From positions 27,304,738 through 27,368,737 of the forward strand of contig NC_090996.1 of NCBI RefSeq assembly GCF_041146395.1: DNA of 64,000 nt, given 5' to 3'. A model generated the notes under the pieces. It ran no database searches and had not been told where the DNA came from. It saw nothing but the letters and a program-made list of their open reading frames with translations. The DNA comes from Eulemur rufifrons (lineage: Eukaryota; Chordata; Mammalia; Primates; Lemuridae). This document shows positions 53,405 to 63,369 of the stretch, piece by piece. The translations under genes were made by a program, and so were the position numbers. Numbering within the stretch: position 1 is the first letter of the stretch; every line of letters begins with the position of its first letter.

Positions 53405-54025
53405 ACAATGGCAGCTACCCAGTTTTGAATGCTTACTATGCACCAGGAGGTCCGGCAAGCATCTCCTGTAACCCTCCTAGCAGACTCTTGGTACCCCACC
53501 AGGCCCCTGGGGACTGCTTTTGCCCAGGGCTGTGGATGCTGCAGCTGCTAATGGCTGACATTTGCAATCGTCTTTGGTCCATTGGAGCCACCTTGCCCAG
53601 ATGTTCCAGGGAGTTACTTCTCCCAATTGGGAGCAGACCAAACCCAGTGACTGGCAGATGTGAAAATATAAAAGCTTTGTCCCTTGACTCAAGGTGGAGA
53701 CTCTGGTGTGCAATTTTCACTCTGGGGCCATGCACAGGATCAAGCTGAGGCTGGTCTACACCTAAAACCACATCCTTGTTTAGTCTTCCTGTCCCTATCC
53801 TGCCTTCCATATTCTCTTACGGGTTTGCCCCGGGGGCATCTCCCTTAATAAATCACTTGCATAATAATCTCCAACTGAGACATTGCCTCTAAGGATCCTG
53901 ACCTAAGACATACCATTTTAGGGATGGGGAAATCAGGCCTAGGAAACTGAAGCAGCCAGTCATGGTCACCAAGCTAGAACTGGAGGAACCAGAATTGGGT
54001 TCCAAGTACACCTAACTCCAAACCT
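53405..54025 (-). mobile_element. MIR SINE, split by an LTR
   Basis: The left part has 'ttttgaatgcttactatgcaccaggagg...gtaaccctcctag'. The right part (53911-54025) has 'taccattttagggatggggaaatcaggcctaggaaactgaag' and 'gaaccagaattgggttcc'. They join as one reversed MIR. Confidence 0.8.
53497..53910 (+). mobile_element. ERVL-type solo LTR nested in a MIR
   Basis: Sense LTR with a polyadenylation signal AATAAA (about 53848) in 'cccttaataaatcacttgc' and a 3' end 'ctaaggatcctgacctaagaca'. The flanks TACCC (53492-53496) and TACCA (53911-53915) are a near-perfect 5-base duplication. No viral gene lies beside it. The 107- and 124-codon frames in it are chance. Confidence 0.75.
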
Positions 54026-54044
54026 TTGATTTGAATGGCTGCTT

Positions 54045-54122
54045 GTAAGTCAGGGTTAAGAATCCCTACTTCATAGGATGGTCATGAGGGTTAAATAACA
54101 TTTATGCATAAAAGAGACTTAT
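54045..54122 (+). mobile_element. MIR SINE, 3' fragment
   Basis: 'agggttaagaatccctacttcataggatggtcatgagggttaaataacatttatgc'. Confidence 0.7.
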
Positions 54123-54189
54123 CGTGAGAGAGAAATATATGGGAGTCAAATTATTCTTCCCAATAGATAAAAACTTCAAGGCCAAGTGC

Positions 54190-54432
54190 AGACTTTTTGG
54201 TCTGTTTACCAAAATCCATTTATCTTCTTCCTGGGCACATAGCTGGACTACATTTCCCAGCTTCCACTGCACTATCTGCAGCCATGTGACTAGTTCTGGC
54301 CAATGGAATATGAGAGGAAGTGATGTTGGACTCTTGTGGGACAAGGACTTTGAGAGGCAGGAGTACATCCTAGATACTCTCCTTATCTTTCTGCTGGCTG
54401 TATGAAGACAATCTCAAGGCACCAATACCACA
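54190..54432 (+). mobile_element. old LTR-like fragment
   Basis: 'ggacacatttcccagcttccactgc'-type text and 'gcagccatgtgactagttctggccaatggaatatgagaggaagtgatg' share the opening module of the element at 25870-26310. Confidence 0.5.
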
Positions 54433-54659
54433 GTTCCCAAACTAGGTGCCCAGGTACCCCATCAAAGCATCACAGCAAATTCACCCTGGTGCCATGGAAT
54501 ATTTTAAATTTTTGAAGGATATACAACATTTATCAGGTCCCAGGTAAACTACTAGCTCAAGGCAACTCAAGGTTGCACATTAATCACTATGTTCTTTTCA
54601 ATGATATCACATCATTGCAAAGCTGAGTATTTGGCAGTTTTTGGAATATAAATCAAGTA

Positions 54660-55310
54660 CAGTAGATCCTCATTATTTATAGAGTCTATACTTGTGAATT
54701 TACCTACTCACTAAAATTTATTTTTAACCCCAAAATCAATATTTGTGGTGCTTTCGTGATCATTCATGAACATGTGCAGAGTAGCAAAAATCTGAGCCAC
54801 TCAACATGCCCATCCTCATCTGAGTTCAAACAAGGTGTGCCTCTGCCTTCTTGTTTCAGCTCTTCTGCTGTAAACAAGTGTTCTTTTCATGGTCTATTTA
54901 GTCCCTCATTGTCTGCATTTTTGTCCTTTTGGTTAGTGATTTTGCTGTTTAAAACAGCCCGTGAGCATAATGCGGAAATGCTGTCTAGTGTTCCTAAGCA
55001 CAAGAAGGCTGTGCTGTATCTTATAGAGAAAATACATGTTAGATATGCTTTGTTCAGACATGATTTGTATTGCTGTTGGCCATGACTTCAAGGTTTGTGA
55101 ATCAATAATATATATTAAATAAGGTATCTTTAAACAGAAACACACATAAAACCACGTTGCATATTGATTGTTTAGCAAAAATGTTGTGACCAAAGGCTCA
55201 CAGGAACCAAACCCTGTATTTCCCCTAGGAGCAATGGTCCCGGATTCAATAATTCAGTGTTTGTGGTAACCTTAGAGAACATGTATTCCATGAATAGTAA
55301 GAATCAGCTG
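54660..55310 (+). mobile_element. Tigger-family DNA transposon nested in a hAT
   Basis: Ends 'cagtagatcctcattatttatagagtctatacttgtgaatttacctac' and 'gaatagtaagaatcagctg' are inverted relative to each other. TA precedes the left end. The internal text matches a Tigger internal-deletion derivative (Tigger3/4-like, remembered). Confidence 0.85.
54945..55195 (+). pseudogene. Tigger transposase N-terminal remnant
   Basis: Inside the Tigger element, the translated stretch LSSVPKHKKAVLYLIEKI resembles the N-terminal, CENP-B-like DNA-binding region of Tigger (pogo-type) transposases. A stop follows at 55083-55085, and further homologous text continues out of frame ('aacagaaacacacataaaacc'). The DDE catalytic region is absent, so it is dead. 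Confidence 0.75.
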
Positions 55311-55495
55311 CACATTATGAAGATCAATGTAGACACTGAGGTGTCAAGACATAAATACCATTCAGTTGTTTGAACCTAACTACTTAAAAATAAGGCATTT
55401 TTTTAGTATAGGGTGCCATGAAACAACTACAAAGACATTAAGGGCATCGTGAATTTAAAGAAAGTTTGTGAAGCTTTACCCTAAGGGAAGGCAGA

Positions 55496-55795
55496 ACCAT
55501 ATACCAAAAGAAGCCTAAGTCATATACCATATGGGGAATAACTGCTCAACAAGAAAGAACATCTGTCTTGAAGTATCACATGAGAAAGAAATAAATGTCT
55601 ATTGTCTTTGAGACATTACACATTTTAGGGCCTATTTTTCTATGGTGGTATAGCCTACCTTAACCAATGCATGGCCCCTTCTGGCTTTACAAAGTGAACC
55701 TGCTTCCCAATATGTTCCTCTTACTATCAGAGAGAACATGAAGCATAATTCACCAACTAGGCATGCTTGGCTCTAAGAAAATATGATATTCAGAT
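55496..55795. other. unassigned sequence
   Basis: No recognised feature. Confidence 0.35.
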
Positions 55796-56248
55796 AGGAC
55801 ACATTAATTAATTCAACAAATATGTATTGAGCATGACTTTGTCCCAGGTACAAGTATGAGGGATATAAAAATGAATAAAACATGGACTCAGTCCATAATT
55901 TTCTCATCTGGTGGCATGGGAGAGACAAAATCAAACACAAGTTATACATAACATAAGTTATACATAACATAAGTTATACATAACAAGGAATCTGGGCAAG
56001 AAGGTACCATTTAAGCTGAATCTTGAAAACTACCAGGCTTGTCAGGTCAATGATTGTGTAGAAGCACACCAGGGGAACAGGTCATGTACAAATGTGTGTA
56101 CAAGAAGTGAAAGACCTTGGATAAGACCCTCAGTTAGAGATTACCATGAAGAGTATTTGGCAAAGTCAGGGAGGTCAGATGGGAAATCAGAACCCAGGTG
56201 ATGAAGGGCCTCAAATTCCAGGTTAAGTCTAAACTGTAAACATGCCAA
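55796..56248 (-). mobile_element. L2 LINE fragment
   Basis: 'ttaattcaacaaatatgtattgagcatgactttgtcccaggtac', 'gctgaatcttgaaaactacc', 'gatgaagggcctcaaattccagg'. Reversed L2 that carries a short tandem duplication. Confidence 0.85.
55939..55984. repeat. 16-base tandem repeat, 2.9 copies
   Basis: The unit AAGTTATACATAACAT is repeated perfectly at 55939-55954 and 55955-55970, with 14 further bases to 55984. It is private to this L2 copy, so a local duplication after insertion. Confidence 0.92.
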
Positions 56249-56363
56249 ATGTCATCAATATATAAATAATTTATGTTAGACAATATAATACTACTACTCA
56301 GCAATAAAAAGGAATGAATTACTAATACACACAACAACACGGATGAACCTCAAAGAGGTCCTG

Positions 56364-57165
56364 CCAAATAGACAAATGGGACTTAATGAAACTCAAAAGT
56401 TTTTGCACAGCCAAAGAAATAATCAAAACGGTAAACAGACAAACTACAGAATGGGAGAAAATACTCACAAACTATGTATCTGACAAAGGACTAATATCCA
56501 AAATCTACAAGGAACTCAAACTCAGCCAGAAGAAAACCAACAACCCCCATTAGAAAGTGGGCAAATGACACGAACAGGCATTTTTCAAAAGAAGATATAC
56601 AAATGGCTAACAAACATATGAAAAAATGTTCAATATCACTAATCCTCAGAGAAATGCAAATTAAAACCACAATGAGATACCATCTTACTCCAAATAGAAT
56701 GGTAAAACAATAGATACTGGCACAGACGTGGTGAAAAGGGAAGGCTTATACACGATTGGTGGGAATGTCAATTAGTACAACCTCTGTACAACCCAGTATA
56801 GAGATTTCTCAAAGAACTAAAAGTAGATCTACCATTCACACCTGCAATCCCACTACTAGGTATCTACCCAGTGGAAAAGAAATCATTATATCAAAAAAAA
56901 AATACCTGTACTATTATGTTTATCACACCACAATTCATAATTGCAAAGAATCAACCTAAGTGCCCATCAAATGAAGAGTGGATAAAGAAAATGTGGTATA
57001 TATTTACCATGGAGTACTACAGCCATAAGAAAGAATAAAATCATGTCTTTTGCAGCAACATGGATAAAACCAAAGGCCATCATCCTAAGGGAAGTAACTC
57101 AGGAACAGAAAAATAAAGGCTGAATGTTCTCACTTACAAGTGGGAGCTAAGCTATGACTACACGA
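56364..57165 (+). pseudogene. L1 ORF2 C-terminal remnant
   Basis: Conceptual translation gives scattered ORF2p signatures, for example KVDLPFTPAIPLLGIYPVEK and WIKKMWYIFTMEYY. They are broken by several stops and frameshifts (stops in 56460-56760, a shift near 56790). Reverse transcriptase and endonuclease are missing because of 5' truncation. Confidence 0.85.
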
Positions 57166-57383
57166 GGACACACAGAGTGGTATGATGGACATTAGAGATT
57201 CAAAAAGGGGGAGGATAGGAGGAGATAAGAGATGAAAACTTACCTATGGGGTATAACATACATTATGGGGTGATGGGTACACTAAAAGCCCAGATTTCAC
57301 CATATACAATATATACATGTAATGGAATCCCACTTGCACCCCTAAATCTATTGAAATAAAAAAAAAATAAGAACCCATAAAAA
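56364..57383 (+). mobile_element. 5'-truncated L1 inserted in L1M
   Basis: Runs from 'ccaaatagacaaatgggacttaatgaaactc' through the ORF2 end and 3' UTR to 'gaaataaaaaaaaaataag' and an A-rich tail. Flanks AAAGAGGTCCTG (56352-56363) and AAAGACATCCTG (57384-57395) form a 12-base duplication with two changes. Confidence 0.9.
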
Positions 57384-57692
57384 AAAGACATCCTGTTAAG
57401 CAAAAAGAAGCCAGGCACAAAAGACTATATATGCAATTCCATTTATGGGATGTTCAAGAACATGCAAAACTACTCTACAGTCAAAGAAATCAGAACAGTG
57501 ATTGCATTTGTGGGGGTCGGGGGGGCTGATGGAGAGGAGGCATAAGGGAATTTTAAGGGTGATGGAAATGTTCATCTTGACAGAGGAGTTGGTTGCAGAG
57601 GTATATGCATCTGTCAAAAGTCACTGAATTGTACATTTAAGATATGTGCATTTCACCGTATGTAAATTATACTGATTAAAACAAATTCTAAG

Positions 57693-58948
57693 TTAAGGAT
57701 TTGGCAGTTGGGGGCTGCAGAAGCTAGTTACATATAAGCTGAATAGTTTTATCCCCAGAGGACTCAGCATTGAGTGCCTTATATAAAGCTAATTTTGGCA
57801 GCCATATTTTTCAAATTTTCTTAGGCACAAAACTTTTTTTTTTTCAAAATCAAAATATTATTCAGCATTCCAAAATACCAGACCAAAAGAAAGCTATTCT
57901 GTCTGAAGTAGAGATAAGCAAATGAAGGTCCCTCCCTCAGGGTCTCCCCTTCACCTCCACAAGATCCTGAGACACATCCAAAGACTCTTCAGGTCCACAG
58001 ATCCCAGGTTAAGAACCACGAATCCAAGGGGGCCAGTAGGACTGCTGAGTTCAGTTGTGCAGTTGAGCACTGCACAACTCCAGACTATGATGTGTATCAC
58101 AGGTGTGGAGGTATGTAGCAGCCCTGGGGGCGGTGCTAATAAAGTGAGAAAGTCAAGCAAACCTGGAAAAGAGGATAAATAGTAACTAGGACTCAGCCAG
58201 AGCTCCAAGCTCAGGTGGGTGTGGCAAGGCCTGTAGCAAACCGAGGAACACAGCCTTGTTTAAAGGGGACAGCTGCTACACACCTCCAGCTGACTGTTGT
58301 TATGTGGGAAAATGGGCTTGGCACTGCTAGATCTTCAGATTTTTTTGAGAGAAGCCAAAAATCTGGGTTTTACATAAAGCCATTCAGTTTTTACGTGCTG
58401 GAAATTGATTTAATTTTAAAAATACTTTGTGTGACCCAAATCAAACACATCTGCCAGACAAATTCACCCCTAGAAGGCCACCAATTTGCAACTTTTGGTT
58501 TAAGACTTTGATCAAAAAGCATTTGAGCTCCTTTGCGCCCCGGATCCAAGAATCTGAGCCGTCTGCTTTCTGAGCATCCGGAGACTTCACTCACACCTTC
58601 CTCCAACTTCCGAGGAATTATGCAATCGGCATTACCAGAAGAAACGCAGGCGCAAACCACAACCCAAGAAGCACAGTGAGAGCCATGGGCACTGATTTCT
58701 GTGTGTCTGTCCAGCCCCTGGCCAAGGATGCACCTACCTGAGTGGTTGTGAAAGCAGGAATTATGAGACCATAGTACACACATCCCAACCTCAAGCGTTT
58801 CAGCAAAGGAACTCTTTAAATGAATAAACAAGATAAAACTGCCTACTTAAAATGCTTACTACATCGTCTGAAGGCAGACTTTTCTTTATAAATAAATACA
58901 GAGAAATCAATGCAAATGTTTTGATCTCATGTCTCTTTTACATATATA
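57693..58948. other. unassigned stretch
   Basis: About 1.25 kb without confident repeats. It includes 'caggttaagaaccacgaatcc' (58005), like a hAT end. A 146-codon antisense frame (58391-58831) overlaps smaller frames in other phases and has no family match. Confidence 0.35.
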
Positions 58949-59380
58949 TTTTTTTATTTCAGCATATTACGGGGGTACAAATGTTTAGGTTATATGTATT
59001 GCCTTTGCCCCACCCAAGTCAGAGCTTCAAGCATGTCCATGCCCCAGACTATGCGCAGCGCACCCATTAGGTGTGAATACACCCATCCCCTCCTCCCCCG
59101 TCCTCCCCCCTCCCACTTGCCACACACCCAATGAATGTCACTACTATATGTGCATATAAGTGTTGATCAGTTAATACCAATTTGATGGTGAGTACACGTG
59201 GTGCTTGTTTTTCCATTCTTGTGATACTTCACTTAGTAGAATGGGCTCCAGCTCTATCCAGGAAAATACAAGAGGTGCTAGAGCACCATTGTTTTTGTGG
59301 CTGAGTAGACCTCCATGGTATACATATACCACATTTTGTTAATCCACTCATGTATTGACGGGCACTTGGGTTGTTTCCAT
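58949..59380 (-). mobile_element. 5'-truncated L1, lemur-type 3' UTR
   Basis: Same 3' end as the copy at 37880: T-run, 'atttcagcatattacgggggtacaaatgtttagg', C-rich stretch, then 'gtgatacttcacttagtagaatgggctccagctctatcc'. It ends at 'gggcacttgggttgtttcc'. I could not find a clear target duplication. Confidence 0.85.
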
Positions 59381-59769
59381 CTTAAAACCCTTCTTCCCTA
59401 TGACACATCCAAAGACCCTTACTCTGAGAAATCCTCTGAGGCTTAGGAACTCTGCTCTGGGAAGGTGGAAGCCAAGTGAAGGAGCCACAGAGATCAGGGA
59501 GAAGTTCAGAAACCAAGCACATCACTTCTGTTGGGCTAAATGGCAGAGAAACATTCAAAAGACACTAGCCTAGTGTGTGGTGAGCACTCAGTAAATGTTT
59601 ACCAACCCTGAAAGGCATATCCTTTGATAAATGCAAGACATCACTTGTCATTTTCCAAAAGCAAAAATGACAGAGTGACAGCGGTAGACACTACAGTTAC
59701 AATAGCACAGAAGGGAATTCTGTGATAAAATGGCTAGAAATGACTTTTTGTTATGACCAAAAGAACACT
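59381..59769. other. mostly unassigned
   Basis: 'ctagcctagtgtgtggtgagcactcagtaaatgtttacc' (59567-59605) is an L2/MIR-type sense tail; the rest is not recognised. Confidence 0.4.
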
Positions 59770-59952
59770 GGTCTCTGAGACAGGGAAACTGGGATCTAGA
59801 CCAGAATCTGGCTGTTATCACATGACCTTGGGAAAAGTCTTCCCTTCTATGGGACTTGCTTTTCTTGTCTGAAGACAAGAGTGTTAGTAACACTATTTCT
59901 CAGATGTATCATTCTCCTACTGCCTTCACGGTTGTTGCTGTGAAATATCTAC
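59770..59952 (+). mobile_element. MIR SINE
   Basis: 'gaaactgggatctagaccagaatctggctgttatcacatgaccttggg' and 'ctattttctcagatgtatc'-type core, diverged at the 3' side. Confidence 0.75.
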
Positions 59953-59984
59953 ATACCTCCCATACTGTTACTTATTTAATATTT

Positions 59985-60078
59985 TTATTTATATTTATTT
60001 ATTCAACAAATCTTTTTTGAGTACCTACTATGTGCCAGGCACTCTTGTAGACAGTGAGGCATGCTAGAGATGACTTTA
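59985..60078 (-). mobile_element. L2 LINE 3' end
   Basis: 'tttatttattcaacaaatcttttttgagtacctactatgtgccaggcactcttgtagacag'. Confidence 0.88.
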
Positions 60079-60867
60079 AAAAAAAAAAAACTTAACATCT
60101 ATTTTAAGTTATCTATCCTAAGCAATAATATTCATGAACTTATGGGATAGATAAGCTAATGATAGATTTTTTTTTCCTAGCGTACATTAAAATAAATGCC
60201 TAACTATTAGAAAGAGAAGTATCCATCAAGGTCCACCTATAATCTCGGGTGCTACCACTGATACCAGGTGGATCCTTTCGAACACACGGTCTCAGATAAT
60301 ACCCAAGATTCCTCGCCACTCTTGAAATCCTGCCGTTCTGGATTCCTCTGGAGAGAAAGAAGATTGACTCCGCTCATCTTCTCCTCTTCCTTCCCACTCT
60401 GATAGAGCCATGAACAGAGTGACGTTAATTGAGTAATTATTCAGCAATTACAAGAACTCTTTTTCCTGAGCCGGAGACTAGGGCTTTGTCAGTTTGGGAA
60501 CAGGCTTCAACTTCTTAGCTCTGTTTTCAATTCACACTCCAAACTTCAGGCACTTTCATCGCCTTCTCTTCAGTAAAATGGGACGTTTGTTTACACCCAG
60601 GCAAAGGCGTTTTCATCTTCAAAGAATATTGTCAACTCCCAATGACCTCTCTATCTGACAGGGGAAAGGCTCCAAAAAGCTCATAATCATCCTACTAGAC
60701 AGCTCGTGCTAAACAATATTTAGTAAGTTATGCAGAATGAGTCAAAAATGTATGTTCTGAGTTGCCTTTGAAATACAAAAAAGAGAAGGTTTGAAAGGGA
60801 AAACTTTCCCTCCAATCACTTAAAAACCTCTAAAATTTCAGAAGAAAAATGGGGAAGGGACATGAAC
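60079..60867. other. repeat-free stretch, candidate conserved element
   Basis: About 790 bases with no repeat I recognise. Three homeodomain-type cores are packed in 27 bases: TTAATTGA (60425-60432), TAATTAT (60434-60440), CAATTA (60445-60450). Confidence 0.35.
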
Positions 60868-61748
60868 TGATAATTCCCAGGAGATGAAATGCAAATAATA
60901 AGCATATAAAAAAGGCATTCAACTTCTTAACAATCAAAGAAAATGCCAATTAAAATAACAAGAAAGCGAGGGGGTTTTTTGTTTTAAATTAACAAAGGCT
61001 TATAATGATAATTTTTTATACTAGCAAGAGGAGGGGGTGAAATAGGTTCTGCTGTTGGAAGAAAATATTTCTATATATCTGGAAAGCAATTTGATAATGT
61101 GTTTCAGTATCCTTCAAAGAAGTTATAATCTTTGAGTCACTAATTCCCTTGCTAGGAATCAATCCTAAGAAAATCATAGAAGATCTATAGGTGAAACATG
61201 TTTGGTTTATAGCACAAGGGTGTTCATCAGGATGGCGTATCTAAGAATGAGGTTTCTCAACTACAGCATATTTGGGGTTGGGCAATTAGGTCTTTGTTGT
61301 GGGGGCCTGTCCCATGCATTGTAGGATGTTTAGCAGTTTCCCACAGCCACCCACCCACCTCCAGATATGACAATCAAAACTGTCTCCAGACATTGCCACA
61401 TGTCCCCTCGGAGGGGGGTCAAAACCCACATTAAGAATCACTGATCCAAGAGTAAAATCTTTTCCATCACTTAAATGTCCAAGTATCACAACACGGTTTA
61501 ATAATTTATGACCTGTTGATATGATAGATTATGTATTCATTTAAAAAGCTGTTTTCCAGCAATGTTTAATGACATGGAAACCTAATCATGATAAAATAGT
61601 ACGTGGCGGGGGAGAAAGCAAAGAAAAAAAAATTATTTAAGTAGACGTGAATTCTTAGAAAAACAGACCGAAAGGAAATAAAGCAAATGCTTACTGTAAT
61701 TATCTTTAGGTAGTAGGATAAGAAGCAGTTTTTATTTCCTGTTTCAAA
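60868..61748 (+). mobile_element. old L1M/HAL1-like LINE, split by MER5A
   Basis: The left part (60868-61246) has 'ggcattcaacttcttaacaatcaaagaaaatgcc' and 'gtcactaattcccttgctaggaatcaatcctaagaaaatcatagaag'. The right part (61444-61748) has 'tcacttaaatgtccaagtatcac' and 'attatgtattcatttaaaaag'. Confidence 0.7.
61247..61443 (-). mobile_element. MER5A hAT transposon nested in an L1M
   Basis: Reversed MER5A: 'ggtttctcaactacagcatatttgggg', 'ccatgcattgtaggatgtttagcagtttccc', 'actgtctccagacattgccacatgtcccc', 'aagaatcactg'. Target duplication has decayed. The small antisense frame 61286-61489 is a shadow. Confidence 0.88.
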
Positions 61749-61769
61749 ACGTCTACTGGTTCTGTAAGC

Positions 61770-61988
61770 TCAGAGAACGGATTTGGTGTCTGAACAACCT
61801 GGCTTTAAGTTTCAGCAATGCTGCTTTCTAGCTCTCACCTCATCTTAACTTCTGCATTGCTGTGACTTCCTCTGCAAAACAGCGATGACCACGTGCCTAC
61901 TACAAAGAGCGGAAACGAGTAGGTGGGATAATACACGTTAAGTGAGTCACACGGTGCCAGCAGGTCATATTGAGTTAAAGGTCAGTTT
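61770..61988 (+). mobile_element. MIR SINE
   Basis: 'gaacggatttggtgtctgaacaacctggctttaagtttcagcaatgctgctttctagc', then diverged core and 'acacgttaagtgagtcacacggtgccagcagg'. Confidence 0.78.
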
Positions 61989-62607
61989 TCATGAACAGAT
62001 ACTACTTTTTAAAAAAAAAAATTTTTTTTCTTAAAACAAAAACAAGTACAAAACACCCAGCCAGAAGGAGCTTGTCTATTTTCTCTAGGGAGAGACCCTG
62101 TCTGAGCATGAGTGATCGCTGGTGGCTGGAGATCTGGCACTAGGCACAACTCTGTTAGTGGTAAAATGAAGGCAGAGATGAAAAATCCACCCGGCAGAAG
62201 GGGACGACCTGTGGGGAAATGTTATTTGAAGTGGACAGGATGGTGCGTGAGCTTCAAGTCAAGAGTATTGACATGTCAACAGCCATGAGGAGTTTAACTT
62301 CCTAACAGTTTAAAACACCAGTGAAAGGCCTTCCAAAGAGGCCCCGGGAATTTGATCTGGAAATGTGACTGTGCCTGCTGTGATCCATCTGGGCTGCGGC
62401 GTGGAGGGACAGGAGTCTCAGCGCATCGCAGGAGAATCTGGGTGGTGCCACTGGGACGTAGTGACGAATGTGGAGCAGTGGCTTCAAGGTCTTGCTGTCT
62501 TGTCCTGCACATTCCTTTACCTCTTTGTGTCTCTGATTATGGATGCATTTAAAGATGCAGAATGGCTTAGTCTCTACGAATGGGAACAGGGGAGACCAGC
62601 CCCCTAG
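61989..62607. other. unassigned sequence
   Basis: No confident repeat. Frames of 61-80 codons overlap on both strands at 62294-62607; no family match. Confidence 0.35.
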
Positions 62608-62797
62608 AGGCGAACCCTGACTTCTTTATACACCAGCTATTACAATCCTGGGTGAGCTGCTGACTTCGTGGATCGAAGCCTCCATTTCTGCCTGTGCAGG
62701 AGGTGGACAACCATACCTACACTACCCAAAATGCTTAGCCTGGTGCTGGTAGCACCTAGCCAGTACTCAGCAAAATGGCAGCTCTCATTGATATTTT
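62608..62797 (+). mobile_element. MIR SINE, diverged
   Basis: 'ccagctattacaatcctgggtgagctgctgacttc', 'gaagcctccatttctgcctgtgcagg', 'cacctagccagtactcagcaaaatgg'. Confidence 0.65.
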
Positions 62798-63127
62798 TAA
62801 GCTACCCTAAATATAGAATTTGAACCTTCTTTGGAGTGGCATTGGTCCCTGTGAAACTCTGAAGATGGTGTAGCTGTGGGGACTGATGCACAAGGGATAA
62901 AACAACAACTCTTTAACCCCCTCAAGACTTCTCAGGTGCTCCAGGGCTCAGCACAACACTTTTAGCCGCAATTCTCTCTTCCTTTCAGCACTTACTTACC
63001 TGGGCCAGGTCCTCAGTAGCTGCTGGGGATATTGGCGTCCAGTTGCCCAGAACCCAGTGGAGAAGACAGATACGGAAGAGACAGATGCACTTCACGCATG
63101 TGATAGCAACGCATGAGCAGAAGCAGA
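62798..63127. other. unassigned sequence
   Basis: No recognised feature. Confidence 0.35.
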
Positions 63128-63369
63128 ATCACCCTGTGGTTCAGGGCTCAGACCTTGGAGCCAGATGACCTGGTTTTAACTCCGGATCTGGCAAGCCACG
63201 TGAAGCTGGGCCAGTCAGTTTGCCTCTCTAAGACTCAGTATTTTCATCTGTAAATCAGGGAGAATAATGGTAGCTCTTCCCCCTCATAGGCTCGTCAGGA
63301 CTAACTAACGGGCCACCCTTAGGAGCATCCCTGGCACACAGTGAGGGTTTCATAAGTGGGCAACGAGAT
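63128..63369 (+). mobile_element. MIR SINE, full length
   Basis: 'ggttcagggctcagaccttggagccagatgacctggttttaactccggatctggc', 'tttgcctctctaagactcagtattttcatctgtaaatcaggg', 'gagcatccctggcacacagtgagggtttcataag'. Confidence 0.92.

Larger units (their letters stand above)
54440..55495. mobile_element. hAT-like transposon split by a Tigger
   Basis: The left end 'cacagttcccaaactaggtgcccaggtacccc' is complementary in part to the right end 'gaaagtttgtgaagctttaccc' (inverse 'gggtaaagcttcacaaactttc'). The right part also has 'gggtgccatgaaacaactacaaagacattaagggcatcgtgaatttaaag'. Family not named. Confidence 0.55.
56265..57692 (+). mobile_element. old L1M, split by a younger L1
   Basis: The left part has 'ctactactcagcaataaaaaggaatgaattactaatacacacaacaacacggatgaacctc'. 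The right part (57384-57692) has 'agaagccaggcacaaaagactatatatgcaattcc', 'gggtgatggaaatgttcatcttg', 'aattgtacatttaagatatgtgcatttcaccgtatgtaaattatac'. One continuous L1M once the insert is removed. Confidence 0.88.

Noticed and set aside
55939..55984. Possible CRISPR-like repeat
   Set aside because: Units abut without spacers and lie in an L2 of a mammalian genome.
58391..58831. 146-codon antisense frame
   Set aside because: Unique sequence but no family match or exon signals.
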